A stretch of 64,000 bases of DNA from Ruminococcus sp. (GTDB taxonomy: Bacteria > Bacillota > Clostridia > Oscillospirales > Ruminococcaceae). A program made the translations under genes and the position numbers. Positions 43,110 through 53,112 of this stretch are shown piece by piece. Every line of letters begins with the position of its first letter. The stretch's first letter is position 1. Where the stretch lies: assembly GCA_017484095.1 (NCBI GenBank), contig JAFUTU010000038.1, positions 41,119 through 105,118 of the forward strand. The letters are read 5' to 3'. The notes under the pieces are model-generated. The model was given only the letters and a program-made list of their open reading frames with translations. It had not been told where the DNA came from and did not search any database.

Positions 43110-44069
43110 ATGGCTGAGATATTTAGCGTTACCGTACAGGATATTATCGACCAGCTGAAGCTGGAGGTGCTTTATGCGCCCGAAAATGTAAAAACTATGA
43201 TCGTTACCGAGAACGACTGCAACAGACCAGGGCTCCAGCTTATGGGATTTTATGAATACTTCAATGCCGAGCGTGTCCAGATCTGCGGAAATATGGAGTT
43301 TGCATATCTTGCATCGCTCGATGAGAAGAAAAGGTATGAGAGGATAGAGGCTCTGTTTGAAACAAAGATACCTCTCTTTGTTGTTGCAAGGGGTCATGAG
43401 CTTTATCCCGAGATGCTGGAGCTTGCCAAAAAGCACGGTATCCCGATAGCAAGAACTCAGGACAGCACCACTGCATTTATCGCAGCACTGATAGGATATC
43501 TGAATGTTGAGCTGGCTCCCCGTATCACAAGGCACGGTGTGCTTATCGAGGTATACGGCGAGGGAATACTGATAGTAGGAGAGAGCGGTGTTGGTAAGAG
43601 CGAGACCGCTATCGAGCTGGTAAAGAGAGGCCACAGACTGGTAGCCGATGATGCCGTTGAGATAAGAAAAACATCGTCAAGAACTCTGGTCGGTCAGTCT
43701 CCAGATAATATCAGGCATTTCCTCGAGCTCAGAGGTATAGGAATAATCAATACGAGAAGGCTTTTCGGTATGGGTGCTGTAAAGGTATCCGAGAAGATAG
43801 ACCTGATAGTTGAGCTCGAACCGTGGGACAGCTCAAAGATATACGACAGAATGGGCGTTGACAATGAGTATACCACGATCCTCGGCATAAAGATACCGAG
43901 CCTGACCATACCCATAAAGCCGGGACGTAATCTTGCGGTCATCTTAGAGGTTGCAGCTATGAACAACCGTCAGAAGAAGATGGGCTACAATGCCGCAGCA
44001 GAGCTTCTCTCAAACCTCGGCCTTGATATGGACACTAAGGACAAGGTAAAAAACTGGGATTCATTCTGA
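43110..44069 (+). CDS. hprK: HPr kinase/phosphorylase
   Basis: Bifunctional enzyme that phosphorylates or dephosphorylates Ser46 of HPr and so sets carbon catabolite repression; 319 aa. The P-loop GESGVGKSETAIEL (about residues 153-166) and the HPrK signature RGIGIINTRRLFG (about 207-219) are intact, together with LVADDAVEIRK (about 172-182). The gene follows ynbB by 22 bases and precedes murB. Its presence implies HPr-based sugar control. Confidence 0.95.
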   Translation: MAEIFSVTVQDIIDQLKLEVLYAPENVKTMIVTENDCNRPGLQLMGFYEYFNAERVQICGNMEFAYLASLDEKKRYERIEALFETKIPLFVVARGHELYPEMLELAKKHGIPIARTQDSTTAFIAALIGYLNVELAPRITRHGVLIEVYGEGILIVGESGVGKSETAIELVKRGHRLVADDAVEIRKTSSRTLVGQSPDNIRHFLELRGIGIINTRRLFGMGAVKVSEKIDLIVELEPWDSSKIYDRMGVDNEYTTILGIKIPSLTIPIKPGRNLAVILEVAAMNNRQKKMGYNAAAELLSNLGLDMDTKDKVKNWDSF

Positions 44070-44094
44070 CAAATAAGCTCAAAAGGAGATCATT

Positions 44095-45021
44095 ATGGAA
44101 CACGATATAAAGATAGACGGCCTGCTGGCCCTTGCGAGGGAGCTTGAGTGCAGAGTCGTGTATAATGAGCCGTTGTCGAATTATACTACCTTTAAGACGG
44201 GCGGTCCATGTTACGCTATGGTAGACCCGGGCTCTGAGGACAGACTGGCAAGGCTCATAGGCGAGGCAAACGGCAGCGGAGTGCGCCACCTTGTTATGGG
44301 AAAGGGCTCAAATATCCTGTTTGATGACAGGGGCTATAACGGAGTTATCTTTCTTATGGGGCAGTCTGTTGATGAGATAAGAATGCTTGATGATACAACT
44401 ATATACGCACAGGCAGGGTGTTCACTGGTAAAGCTTTGCCGATTTGCGCTGGAACACAACCTTACCGGACTGGAGTTTGCTTACGGCATACCCGGAACGG
44501 TAGGCGGCGCTATCTATATGAATGCAGGTGCTTACGGCGGTGAGATCAAAGACGTTATAAAGTCCTGCACAGCTATCAGGCCGAGCGGAGAGATACACGT
44601 CACCGAGCTTGTGGATATGGGTCTCGGCTACAGAAAAAGCTGCTTCCAGCATAATAAGGAGATAGTTTTCAGCGGTGTGTTCTCTCTTGAAACGGGAGTA
44701 TATGACGATATACAGGACAGAATGGTAGACCTTATGGGCAGACGCCGCGCCAAACAGCCCCTTGAATACCCGAGCGCAGGCTCCACCTTCAAGCGCCCCG
44801 AGGGTTATTTTGCAGGTCAGCTCATCGAGGAGTGCGGCCTTGCAGGCTTCGGCATAGGCGGTGCAGAGGTGTCGCAAAAGCACTGCGGCTTTATAATAAA
44901 CAAGAATAATGCGACAAGCGCAGATATACTGGCTTTGATAAAAGAAGTACAAAAAATCGTACTCGAACAGAAGGGCGTGCAGCTTGAACCCGAGGTAAGG
45001 CTCATACCATATGAGGATTAA
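44095..45021 (+). CDS. murB: UDP-N-acetylenolpyruvoylglucosamine reductase
   Basis: FAD enzyme that reduces UDP-GlcNAc-enolpyruvate to UDP-MurNAc; 308 aa, type IIb. Motifs: LSNYTTFKTGG (about residues 24-34), GKGSNILFDDRG (about 68-79), the FAD region GLEFAYGIPGTVGGAIYMNAGAYG (split across about 123-146), YRKSCFQ (about 179) and GSTFKRPEG (about 228-236). Catalytic Ser/Glu are the S of GSTF and E in LEPEVRLI near the end. Ribosome site AAAGGAG. Confidence 0.96.
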   Translation: MEHDIKIDGLLALARELECRVVYNEPLSNYTTFKTGGPCYAMVDPGSEDRLARLIGEANGSGVRHLVMGKGSNILFDDRGYNGVIFLMGQSVDEIRMLDDTTIYAQAGCSLVKLCRFALEHNLTGLEFAYGIPGTVGGAIYMNAGAYGGEIKDVIKSCTAIRPSGEIHVTELVDMGLGYRKSCFQHNKEIVFSGVFSLETGVYDDIQDRMVDLMGRRRAKQPLEYPSAGSTFKRPEGYFAGQLIEECGLAGFGIGGAEVSQKHCGFIINKNNATSADILALIKEVQKIVLEQKGVQLEPEVRLIPYED

Positions 45022-45100
45022 CTGCACAGTTGGTATACATAGGCTGTGTCTGCAAAGAAAAAAGAGATAAAAACAGTTCAGATGAAAAGCGGTGAACAAA

Positions 45101-45955
45101 ATGAAATTTGTGATAATAACAGGAATGTCAGGCTCGGGCAAATCCGCAGCAGTTGACGTTTTTGAGGATATGGGCTATTACTGCATCGACAATATGCCTC
45201 CCGAGCTGATCGGAAAGTTTGCCGACATTTGCAGTCAGTCCGACGGAAAGATAGACAAAGTTGCTTTCGTTGTGGATATCAGGGGCGGTGACCTTTTCCT
45301 GAAGCTCCAGGATACAGTCAAAGCTCTCAGAGAAGAGGACGTTGAGCTGAAGATACTGTTTCTTGACTGCGCTGACAATGTTCTCGAACGCAGATACAAG
45401 GAGACCAGAAGAAAGCACCCTCTTGATGAGCAGAGCTTCGGAGACCTTTCAAAAGCGATCGCAGCGGAAAGACAGCTCCTTGTGCCGATAAAGGCGCTTT
45501 CTGATTATTATGTGGATACCACTAGCAGAGCTGTAACAGAGTTCAAGCAGAGAATAATGCAGATGTTCAGTGAGGACGGCAGCTTTATGCATATAGATGT
45601 TCGCTCCTTCGGCTTTAAGTACGGGCCGATGTCAGAGGGCGATCTGGTGTTTGACGTAAGGTGTCTGCCGAATCCGTTCTATATCCCCGAGCTGAAGCAC
45701 AAGACAGGCCTTAACAGTGAAGTGTCAGACTATGTGCTATCCTTCCCCGAGGCAAGAGAGCTTTTGAAAAAGCTGTGTGAGCTCGTAGACTATCTGATAC
45801 CGCTTTACAAAAAAGAGGGCAAGAGCCAGCTCGTCATCGCCTTTGGCTGCACTGGCGGAAAGCACCGCAGTGTGACATTTGCCGAGGCGCTTTCGGCACA
45901 CCTTATGGTAGAGGGACACCGCATAAGAGTGACCCACAGAGATATTGAGAGATAA
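45101..45955 (+). CDS. rapZ: RapZ-like P-loop nucleotide-binding protein (YvcJ)
   Basis: P-loop protein of 284 aa, RapZ/YvcJ family. The Walker A is ITGMSGSGKSAA (about residues 6-17); DNMPPEL (about 31-37) and the C-terminal GCTGGKHRSV (about 247-256) are family marks. In Proteobacteria RapZ senses glucosamine 6-phosphate; in Firmicutes the role is less known. I start at ATG 45101; a GTG at 45092 is possible. In most Firmicutes yvcK separates it from whiA; here whiA starts two bases after the stop. Confidence 0.93.
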   Translation: MKFVIITGMSGSGKSAAVDVFEDMGYYCIDNMPPELIGKFADICSQSDGKIDKVAFVVDIRGGDLFLKLQDTVKALREEDVELKILFLDCADNVLERRYKETRRKHPLDEQSFGDLSKAIAAERQLLVPIKALSDYYVDTTSRAVTEFKQRIMQMFSEDGSFMHIDVRSFGFKYGPMSEGDLVFDVRCLPNPFYIPELKHKTGLNSEVSDYVLSFPEARELLKKLCELVDYLIPLYKKEGKSQLVIAFGCTGGKHRSVTFAEALSAHLMVEGHRIRVTHRDIER

Positions 45956-45957
45956 GT

Positions 45958-46881
45958 ATGAAAGAATCTTTTTCGGTAAATGTAAAAAAAGAGATAATCG
46001 ACAGGATAAATTCTCGCTCAAAGGCAGATGTTTGCCTTATGGGTCTTCTTACCTACTGCAATAAGCTTTCCGACAAGGAGATATCGTTTCTGACAGAGAA
46101 TGAGAACGTAAGAGATTTTTTTGTCAGGAACGTGTGCAGGCTTCTCGAACGTGACGACGCAGTCATTGTTACCGAAATGGGCAGAAAAAACAGCGGAGCA
46201 CTTTATAATGTTGAAGTTGCAGGTGCCGATAACAGGCTTGAGCTGCTCGATATGTTCAGAATGGATCAGAGCAGGAGGCTGACGCCTGATGATCTGCCGA
46301 AGGAGAAATACCTGCCGCAGCTGATCGCCGGGATATTTCTGGCGTGCGGTTCGGTAACTGACCCCGAGAAAAAATACCATATGGAATTTGTTATGCCGAC
46401 GCTTGATCTTTGCAATGATTTCGGTCTGCTTCTGATAGAGCATTTCGGCATAACCCCGAAGCACGTCGAGAGAAAAAATTCTCAGATAGTGTATATAAAA
46501 GAATCCGAAAACATAATCGACGTTCTCACCATAATGGGCGCACAGATGGCGTCTCTTGAGATAATGAACGTTAAAATGATGAAGGATGTAAGAAACAAGA
46601 TAAACCGCGCAGTCAACTGCGATAATGCAAATATAGAAAAAACTCTCAGGGCTGCCGAAAAGCAGCTCGAGGATATTGAACTTATAGACAAAACTGTCGG
46701 GCTTGATGAGCTTACACCTGCCCTTCGTGAAATGGCTGAGCTAAGATACAATAACCCCGATATAAGCCTTAAAGAGCTTGGCACCATGACAGACCCTCCG
46801 ATATCGCGATCGGGGGTAAATCACAGGCTGCAGAAGATAACTGCATTTGCAGATAAAATAAGACAGAAAAAGCAGTTATGA
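45958..46881 (+). CDS. whiA: WhiA DNA-binding division/sporulation regulator
   Basis: Protein of 307 aa with an N-terminal LAGLIDADG-like fold (degenerate homing endonuclease, about residues 85-200, with IAGIFLACGSVTDPEKKYH) and a C-terminal helix-turn-helix (about 250-300, LRYNNPDISLKELG..PPISRSGVNHRL). WhiA affects cell division and, in Streptomyces, sporulation. It lies between rapZ and dnaE. Confidence 0.94.
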   Translation: MKESFSVNVKKEIIDRINSRSKADVCLMGLLTYCNKLSDKEISFLTENENVRDFFVRNVCRLLERDDAVIVTEMGRKNSGALYNVEVAGADNRLELLDMFRMDQSRRLTPDDLPKEKYLPQLIAGIFLACGSVTDPEKKYHMEFVMPTLDLCNDFGLLLIEHFGITPKHVERKNSQIVYIKESENIIDVLTIMGAQMASLEIMNVKMMKDVRNKINRAVNCDNANIEKTLRAAEKQLEDIELIDKTVGLDELTPALREMAELRYNNPDISLKELGTMTDPPISRSGVNHRLQKITAFADKIRQKKQL

Positions 46882-46943
46882 TATGTTCAAAGCTGTATGC
46901 TTTAAATGAGCTTTGCTTCTGACCTCAAAAAGGAGATTTGAAA

Positions 46944-49900
46944 ATGACTCCGTTCGTACACCTGCATCTTCACAGCGAATATTCGCTCCTTGACGGCGCC
47001 TGCCGCATCAGGGAGCTTGTTTTGCGTGTGAAAGAGCTGGGTCAGACGGCAGTGGCTGTGACGGATCACGGCAATATGTTTGCAGCGGTAGAGTTTTACA
47101 ATGCGTGCAAGGCAGAGGGCATAAAGCCCATAATCGGCTGTGAGGTTTACGTGGCGCCGAGATCACGGCATGATAAGGCTGGCAGGATAGATGCTCCTTA
47201 TCATCTTATTCTTCTTTGTGAAAATGAAGAGGGCTACCGAAATCTGATAAAGCTTGTTTCCCTTTCATATACTGAGGGCTTTTATATGAAGCCCCGTGTA
47301 GATAAGGAGCTCCTCAGAAAGTACCATAAGGGGCTTATCTGCCTATCAGCCTGCCTTGCAGGTGAGATAGCCGTCCTTCTATCGCGCGATGACTATGAGT
47401 CTGCCTATGCTGCGGCACTGGAGTATAAGGATATTTTCGGTGAGGGAAACTATTTTATAGAGATACAGGATCACAAGGATATAGATCAGCAAAGGATCAA
47501 TCCTAGCCTTGTCAGGTTGTCAAATCAGACAGGGATACAGCTTTGTGCTACAAATGACTGTCACTATATCAAAAAAGAGGATGCCTATGCACAGAGGATA
47601 CTTATGTGCATATCTACGGCAAAAACTATAGACGACCCGAACTCTATGGCTTTTCCGACGGAGGAGTTCTATATCAAATCGGGCGACGAAATGGCAGACC
47701 TTTTCAGAAATATCCCTCAGGCTCTGGCAAATACAGTCGCAATTGCAGAGAGATGCAATGTTGAGTTTGAATTCGGAAATACGAAGCTGCCTTATTTTCA
47801 TATTGAGGGCGTTGACGATAACGAAAAATTCCTGCGCGATATGTGCAGAGAAGGTCTCTATAAACGCTATGGAGAGCCTACCGCCGAAGCCTTTGAAAGA
47901 ATGGAATATGAGCTCGATGTCATCACACGGATGGGCTATACGGATTATTACCTAATAGTGTGGGACTTTATAAATTATGCCAGATCGAAGGATATTCCCG
48001 TCGGCCCCGGGCGAGGCTCGGGCGCAGGCAGCCTTTGTGCCTACTGCATAGGCATAACGGGAGTTGATCCGTTAAAATACAATCTGCTGTTCGAGCGTTT
48101 TCTCAATCCCGAAAGGGTTTCCATGCCGGACTTCGATATCGACTTCTGCATGGAGGGCAGACAGCGTGTTATCGACTATGTTATCAGCAAATACGGTGCA
48201 GACCATGTTGCGCAGATAGCTACTTTCGGTACTCTTGCTGCAAAGCAGGCAGTGCGAGACTGTGCAAGAGCTATGGGCTTTTCGTATCAGGTGGGCGATA
48301 AGATATCGAAGCGTGTGCCCAGATATGCAAAGCTTGAAGACTCGATAAGATCAGACCCTGCCCTTAAACAGCTTTATAATACTGATGAGCAGGCAAAAAA
48401 GGTAATAGATACTGCCGTCAGGATAGAGGGTATGCCCAGAAACGTTTCTACCCATGCGGCAGGTGTAGTCATCACAAAGGAGCCTGTTGACCGTTACGTT
48501 CCATTATATTCGAGAGACGGTCTTGTTTCCACTCAGTATACTATGACTGTTCTTGAAAGGCTCGGCCTTTTGAAGATAGATTTTCTTGGGCTTCGCAATC
48601 TTACGGTAATAGATCACTGCAGACAGAGCATAATAAAAGAGCACCCCGATTTTGATATGGAGAAGATACCTCTTGATGACAAGGCAGTTTACGATATGCT
48701 TTCACGCGGAGAGACCGAGGGCGTTTTTCAGTTTGAAAGTGCAGGTATGACCTCAACGATAATGAGACTTCGCCCCACAGGGATAGAAGATCTTATTGCT
48801 GTTATATCTCTTTACCGCCCCGGCCCTATGGATTCTATACCGACTTATATTCGCAACCGCCACGATCCGTCTCTTGTCACGTACAAGCACCCTCTTTTGA
48901 AAGATATCCTTGATGTCACCTACGGCTGTATAGTTTATCAGGAGCAGGTGATGCAGATATTCAGAAAGCTTGCGGGGTATTCCTACGGGCGTGCTGATAT
49001 CGTAAGAAGAGCTATGGCGAAGAAAAAGTCTTCAGTGCTCGAAAATGAGAGAAGAGCCTTCATTTGGGGCGAGGAGGGCCAGTGTGCAGGTGCTGTAGCA
49101 AACGGCGTGCCCGAAAACGTTGCGAATGAGATATTCGATGAGATGACCTCGTTTGCGAGCTATGCTTTCAATAAGTCTCACGCCTGTGCTTATGCTTTCA
49201 TCAGCTACAGAACAGCTTACCTCAAATGTCATTACTATAAAGAGTATATGGCTGCACTGATGACGAATGCTCTTCTTGACAGCACAGATAAGCTTATGGG
49301 TTATCTTTCTGATGCTTCAAAGCACGGCGTCAGGATACTTCCGCTCGATATAAACAGCAGCGAAAGAGGCTTCGTTGCCTGCAAGGAGGGCATAAGGTTC
49401 GCACTGCTTGCGATAAAAAGTCTGGGCGAGGGAGCTATAGACAAAATAGTCAGGACCAGAGAAACAAGCGGCAGCTTTACATCTCTTGTTGATTTCTGTA
49501 CCAGAGTACACGGCAAGGATATAAATGTAAGAAACGTTGAAGCTCTCATAAAGTGCGGTGCATTCGACTCCTTCCCGAACAACAGGCATGAGATGATAAA
49601 TTCCTGTGCGAGGATAATGAAAGCTGTCAGCGACGGTGAAAGCGGAGTTCTTGCAGGGCAGCTTGATCTGTTCTCGTTCGGTACATCTTCAAATACGGAT
49701 ATGAAGATTGAGCCCTGTGATGAGTATGACAGCAATACTCTTCTTGAAATGGAGCACGATGCCTTGGGAATGTATCTTTCAGGGCACCCGCTCGATAAAT
49801 ATTTCCCTGTTCTCAGAGCAGGGCGCTGCGTTACCTCGTCTGCGCTTATAAACGGAGCTCAGGCAGAGACAAAGGGCATGAGGGACGGCGACACCGTTCA

Positions 49901-50423
49901 CTTCTGCGGTATGCTTTCCGCAAAACGGCAGCTTCGCACAAAAAAGGGTGACCTTATGTGCTTTGTTACCCTGGAAGACAAGCTGGGCTCGATAGAAATA
50001 ATAGTTTTTCCGAAGGTTTATGAGAGCTGTGCATCAGTCCTTGAGGACAAGGCTCTTATCCACGTAAGCGGAAAGATATCAGCTAAGGAAGATGAAGAGC
50101 CGAAGATACTTGCAGATACCTTTGAAAAAGTCGAAAAGTACTATGAAGAGCTGCAAAAAAGAGACATTTGTGTAAAAGTGCGCTCTTCTGATAAACTGCT
50201 GCTTGACAGGGTAGTTATGACGGCAGAAGAATTTGCCGATGAAAACGGACACAGGCTGCTGGTCTATTTTGATGACCTGAAAAAAACTACAGGCATAAAG
50301 GGTATAAAGGGCGTAAGGATATGTTCGGAGCTGATAGAAAAGCTTTCTGCCGCCGCAGGCAAAGATAGCGTCGCCTTTATGGTGCCGAAAAACGATCAGG
50401 ATGAAAACAGCCCCAAGCCATGA
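46944..50423 (+). CDS. dnaE: DNA polymerase III subunit alpha (DnaE type)
   Basis: C-family replicative polymerase of 1159 aa. Order: PHP domain (about 1-280; HLHLHSEYSLLDGACRI), palm with catalytic Asp in MPDFDIDF (about 395-402) and the GPGRGSGAGSLCAY loop (about 352-365), fingers, tandem HhH region (about 800-870), and a C-terminal OB domain (about 980-1060). Clostridia also carry PolC as main enzyme; DnaE then makes the first stretches after primers. I start at ATG 46944, correctly spaced from AAGGAG. Last gene of the murD run. Confidence 0.96.
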   Translation: MTPFVHLHLHSEYSLLDGACRIRELVLRVKELGQTAVAVTDHGNMFAAVEFYNACKAEGIKPIIGCEVYVAPRSRHDKAGRIDAPYHLILLCENEEGYRNLIKLVSLSYTEGFYMKPRVDKELLRKYHKGLICLSACLAGEIAVLLSRDDYESAYAAALEYKDIFGEGNYFIEIQDHKDIDQQRINPSLVRLSNQTGIQLCATNDCHYIKKEDAYAQRILMCISTAKTIDDPNSMAFPTEEFYIKSGDEMADLFRNIPQALANTVAIAERCNVEFEFGNTKLPYFHIEGVDDNEKFLRDMCREGLYKRYGEPTAEAFERMEYELDVITRMGYTDYYLIVWDFINYARSKDIPVGPGRGSGAGSLCAYCIGITGVDPLKYNLLFERFLNPERVSMPDFDIDFCMEGRQRVIDYVISKYGADHVAQIATFGTLAAKQAVRDCARAMGFSYQVGDKISKRVPRYAKLEDSIRSDPALKQLYNTDEQAKKVIDTAVRIEGMPRNVSTHAAGVVITKEPVDRYVPLYSRDGLVSTQYTMTVLERLGLLKIDFLGLRNLTVIDHCRQSIIKEHPDFDMEKIPLDDKAVYDMLSRGETEGVFQFESAGMTSTIMRLRPTGIEDLIAVISLYRPGPMDSIPTYIRNRHDPSLVTYKHPLLKDILDVTYGCIVYQEQVMQIFRKLAGYSYGRADIVRRAMAKKKSSVLENERRAFIWGEEGQCAGAVANGVPENVANEIFDEMTSFASYAFNKSHACAYAFISYRTAYLKCHYYKEYMAALMTNALLDSTDKLMGYLSDASKHGVRILPLDINSSERGFVACKEGIRFALLAIKSLGEGAIDKIVRTRETSGSFTSLVDFCTRVHGKDINVRNVEALIKCGAFDSFPNNRHEMINSCARIMKAVSDGESGVLAGQLDLFSFGTSSNTDMKIEPCDEYDSNTLLEMEHDALGMYLSGHPLDKYFPVLRAGRCVTSSALINGAQAETKGMRDGDTVHFCGMLSAKRQLRTKKGDLMCFVTLEDKLGSIEIIVFPKVYESCASVLEDKALIHVSGKISAKEDEEPKILADTFEKVEKYYEELQKRDICVKVRSSDKLLLDRVVMTAEEFADENGHRLLVYFDDLKKTTGIKGIKGVRICSELIEKLSAAAGKDSVAFMVPKNDQDENSPKP

Positions 50424-50440
50424 TGCCAGACATTAAAGTC

Positions 50441-50489
50441 TTTACTTTTGGCTGCGAGTGTGTTATAATATCAGCAAACTGATATTATA
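50441..50489 (+). promoter_or_regulatory. M16-pair promoter with an 11-bp inverted repeat over the -10
   Basis: TTTACT (50441-50446), 17 bp, TATAAT (50464-50469). The -10 is itself the first half of a perfect inverted repeat TATAATATCAG / CTGATATTATA (50464-50474, 50479-50489; loop CAAA). It may be an operator or a 5' stem. Confidence 0.68.
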
Positions 50490-50527
50490 TCACTGTTTTA
50501 TTATTTTTTCTGATAGAAAGGAAATCA

Positions 50528-51808
50528 TTGTTGGAATTTAAAAGAGAACGGCTTGGAGGAGGGGTCTCCTTCAGTCGTGTAACAGATAAAAAGTTCAAAA
50601 GCTGCAGTGTAAAGGTGGCGTTTATCACTGAAAACAGCTACAGCAGCTCTGCCAAGAGCGCGCTGCTGTTTTCTATACTTGCGACCTCAAACGCTAAGCT
50701 TCCTTCAAGAACTGCTCTTACCGAGGCTGCCGAGGAGCTTTACGGTTCATATATATCGTCGTTCAGCAGCAGGATAGGCGACTACGTTACGGCAGGGCTT
50801 GAATGCGGTTTCATTGCAGATGTGAACACCATTGGCAAAGAGGTGATCTCAACTAAGGCTGTGGGTATCCTTCTTGACTGTTTGTTCGACCCTCAGCTTG
50901 AGGACGGACTTTTCAGCGAAGAGTATTTCTCGTTGAAGCAGAAGGAGCTTTGTGACGCTATTGCGGCATATGTCAACAACAAAAGAGCCTATGCGATCAG
51001 AGAGGCAAGAAAGTTGATCTTCAAGGGCGAGCCTGCTATGTATTCCGATTACGGCAGTCTGGAGGACGCAACGGCGATCACAAGAGAGGACCTTCTTGAT
51101 TACCGCCGATATCTTTTTGATAATGCGGTGATCGAGATATCCGTAAGCTCAGACGGCAGCACCTCAGATTGCGAGGAGCTTATAAAGGAACGCTTCAGAC
51201 CTTTTGCGAACAGAAATGTTCAGGACATCACCTACAGAACAAACTCTCCTCTTAAAGCAGAGCCGCTGTTTTCAGAGATCAGTGAGAGCATGAACCAGAG
51301 CAAAATGGTAATGGCGTTCAAGTCAGACTATGAGGATATATATACGGTGAAGCTTTTCTCCACTATGTTTGGTGGAGCACCGTTTTCAATGCTTTTTGAA
51401 AATGTCAGGGAGAAGCTTTCCTTATGTTATTACTGCCCTTCGGTATATATCGACACCAAGGGTACTATGCTGGTTGACAGCGGTGTTGAGAACCAAAACC
51501 TTACAGCCGCAAGAGAAGAGATAATCAGGCAGCTGCATCAGGCGGCAGAGGGCGGATTTACAGATGAACTGCTTGAAAACTCAAAGCGCTTTATCTGCGA
51601 CAGCTTTATGTCAAATTACGACAGTCCTTACAATATGCAGGACTGGTTCACCGCACAGATGACCAGAGGCACCTCATTCACTCCCGATGAGATATGCGAC
51701 AGGCTGAATTCTGTCACTAAAGAGCAGATCAGAGACTGTGCGGCGTCATTCAGACTGGATACCGTTTTCACGGTAAAAGCATCAGGTGAGGCGGTGAACG
51801 GACAATGA
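50528..51808 (+). CDS. M16-family peptidase-like protein, YmfF type
   Basis: Protein of 426 aa of the M16 (pitrilysin) superfamily, corresponding to Bacillus YmfF. The zinc motif HxxEH is missing, so this is the inactive partner subunit. The M16 C-terminal region with FGGAPFSMLFENVREKLSLCYY (about residues 278-300), ending in the conserved R/Y substrate pair, is kept. Start TTG at 50528 (or 50531) behind AAAGGA. It overlaps the active subunit gene by 4 bases, so both are probably made in equal amounts. Confidence 0.88.
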   Translation: MLEFKRERLGGGVSFSRVTDKKFKSCSVKVAFITENSYSSSAKSALLFSILATSNAKLPSRTALTEAAEELYGSYISSFSSRIGDYVTAGLECGFIADVNTIGKEVISTKAVGILLDCLFDPQLEDGLFSEEYFSLKQKELCDAIAAYVNNKRAYAIREARKLIFKGEPAMYSDYGSLEDATAITREDLLDYRRYLFDNAVIEISVSSDGSTSDCEELIKERFRPFANRNVQDITYRTNSPLKAEPLFSEISESMNQSKMVMAFKSDYEDIYTVKLFSTMFGGAPFSMLFENVREKLSLCYYCPSVYIDTKGTMLVDSGVENQNLTAAREEIIRQLHQAAEGGFTDELLENSKRFICDSFMSNYDSPYNMQDWFTAQMTRGTSFTPDEICDRLNSVTKEQIRDCAASFRLDTVFTVKASGEAVNGQ

Positions 51809-53085
51809 CAGATAAACAGATAATAAGAGATGAAGCTCTGGACGAGCAGTACAGCATCATTCATCATAAGTCGGGGCTCGATATCCTCATCTGGAAAATG
51901 GAGGGCTACCGCACAACGGAAGCGATGTTCGTCACAAAATACGGCTCGTTCAACAATATATTCAGAAAAGCAGGGCAGAAGGATTTTACCGCAGTTCCCG
52001 AGGGAATAGCGCATTTTCTTGAGCATAAGCTTTTTGAGAATGAGGATTGCAGCGCCTTTGCACTGTATGCAAAAACAGGCGCCGATGCCAACGCTTATAC
52101 AACCTTCGATCATACGGCCTATCTGTTCAGCTGTTCTCAGAACTGGGACAAGTCTCTTGAGGTGCTCCTCAAATTTGTTCAGGAGCCGTACTTTACAAGG
52201 GAAAATATAGATAAAGAGCTGGGCATTATTGGTCAGGAGATCAGAATGGGGCTCGATTCTCCCGAAAGGCGGTGCTTTTACGCTCTGCTGAGAGCGCTTT
52301 ATTCCGAGCATCCCATAAAAATTGACATCGTGGGCACGGAGGAGACTATAGCGAAGATAACTCCCGAGCTTTTGTATGAGTGCTACGATAATTACTATGA
52401 TCTTCATAATATGTTTTTGGCGATCGCAGGCAATGTTGATGAGGATAAGGTGATAGAACTTGCTGACAAGCTCCTGCGTGACTGCGAGGACAGAAAGGTC
52501 GAGACCTATATACCGAGTGAACCAAGAGATGTCTGCCAAAAGCGGATCGAGCTCACCTGCCCTGTGGGTTTGCCTATCTTTAATATAGGCTTTAAGGCAG
52601 AGCCTTTATCGGGCGAGGAGCGAGTGAAAAAATCGGTTGCAGCATCTGTGGCTCTGGAGCTTATGTCGGGCACGATGTCTTCTTTATATAAAAGGCTTCT
52701 TGATGAAAGACTGATAAATTCCACCTTTGGTTATGATATCATGGCAAAGGACGGTATCTTTTTCACAGCCTTTACAGGAGAATCAGAGGACCCTGACAGA
52801 GTGTGCGAGCTTTGTATCGAGGAGATCGAAAGGGTGAAGCGGGAAGGCTTCGATCAGAGGCTTTTTGATATAGTAAGAAAATCTACCTACGGTCAGATAA
52901 TCAGAGAGCTCTCGAGCCCCGAAAGGGTGTGCTCTGGCTTGATGGTCTCGGGTATGATGGACGGTGTTGACAGCTTCTGCCAGATAAGGGCGCTGAGAGA
53001 GCTTACTGCCGAGCAATGCAGGCAGGCGGTCGATGAGCTCATAGACCCCGAATACTGTGCGGTATCGGTCGTAAGACCCGAATAA
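51805..53085 (+). CDS. M16-family zinc peptidase, YmfH type
   Basis: Active subunit of the YmfF/YmfH-type pair, 426 aa. The inverted zinc motif is HFLEH (about residues 72-76, in GIAHFLEHKLFE), with the third ligand Glu in ELGIIGQEIRMG (about 138-149). Probable peptidase of the cytoplasm, of unknown substrate; in other Firmicutes such pairs belong to peptide-maturation or housekeeping loci. It is followed 27 bases on by lgt. Confidence 0.9.
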   Translation: MTDKQIIRDEALDEQYSIIHHKSGLDILIWKMEGYRTTEAMFVTKYGSFNNIFRKAGQKDFTAVPEGIAHFLEHKLFENEDCSAFALYAKTGADANAYTTFDHTAYLFSCSQNWDKSLEVLLKFVQEPYFTRENIDKELGIIGQEIRMGLDSPERRCFYALLRALYSEHPIKIDIVGTEETIAKITPELLYECYDNYYDLHNMFLAIAGNVDEDKVIELADKLLRDCEDRKVETYIPSEPRDVCQKRIELTCPVGLPIFNIGFKAEPLSGEERVKKSVAASVALELMSGTMSSLYKRLLDERLINSTFGYDIMAKDGIFFTAFTGESEDPDRVCELCIEEIERVKREGFDQRLFDIVRKSTYGQIIRELSSPERVCSGLMVSGMMDGVDSFCQIRALRELTAEQCRQAVDELIDPEYCAVSVVRPE

Positions 53086-53112
53086 CAGGACGTTTTTGAA
53101 AGGACTGATATA

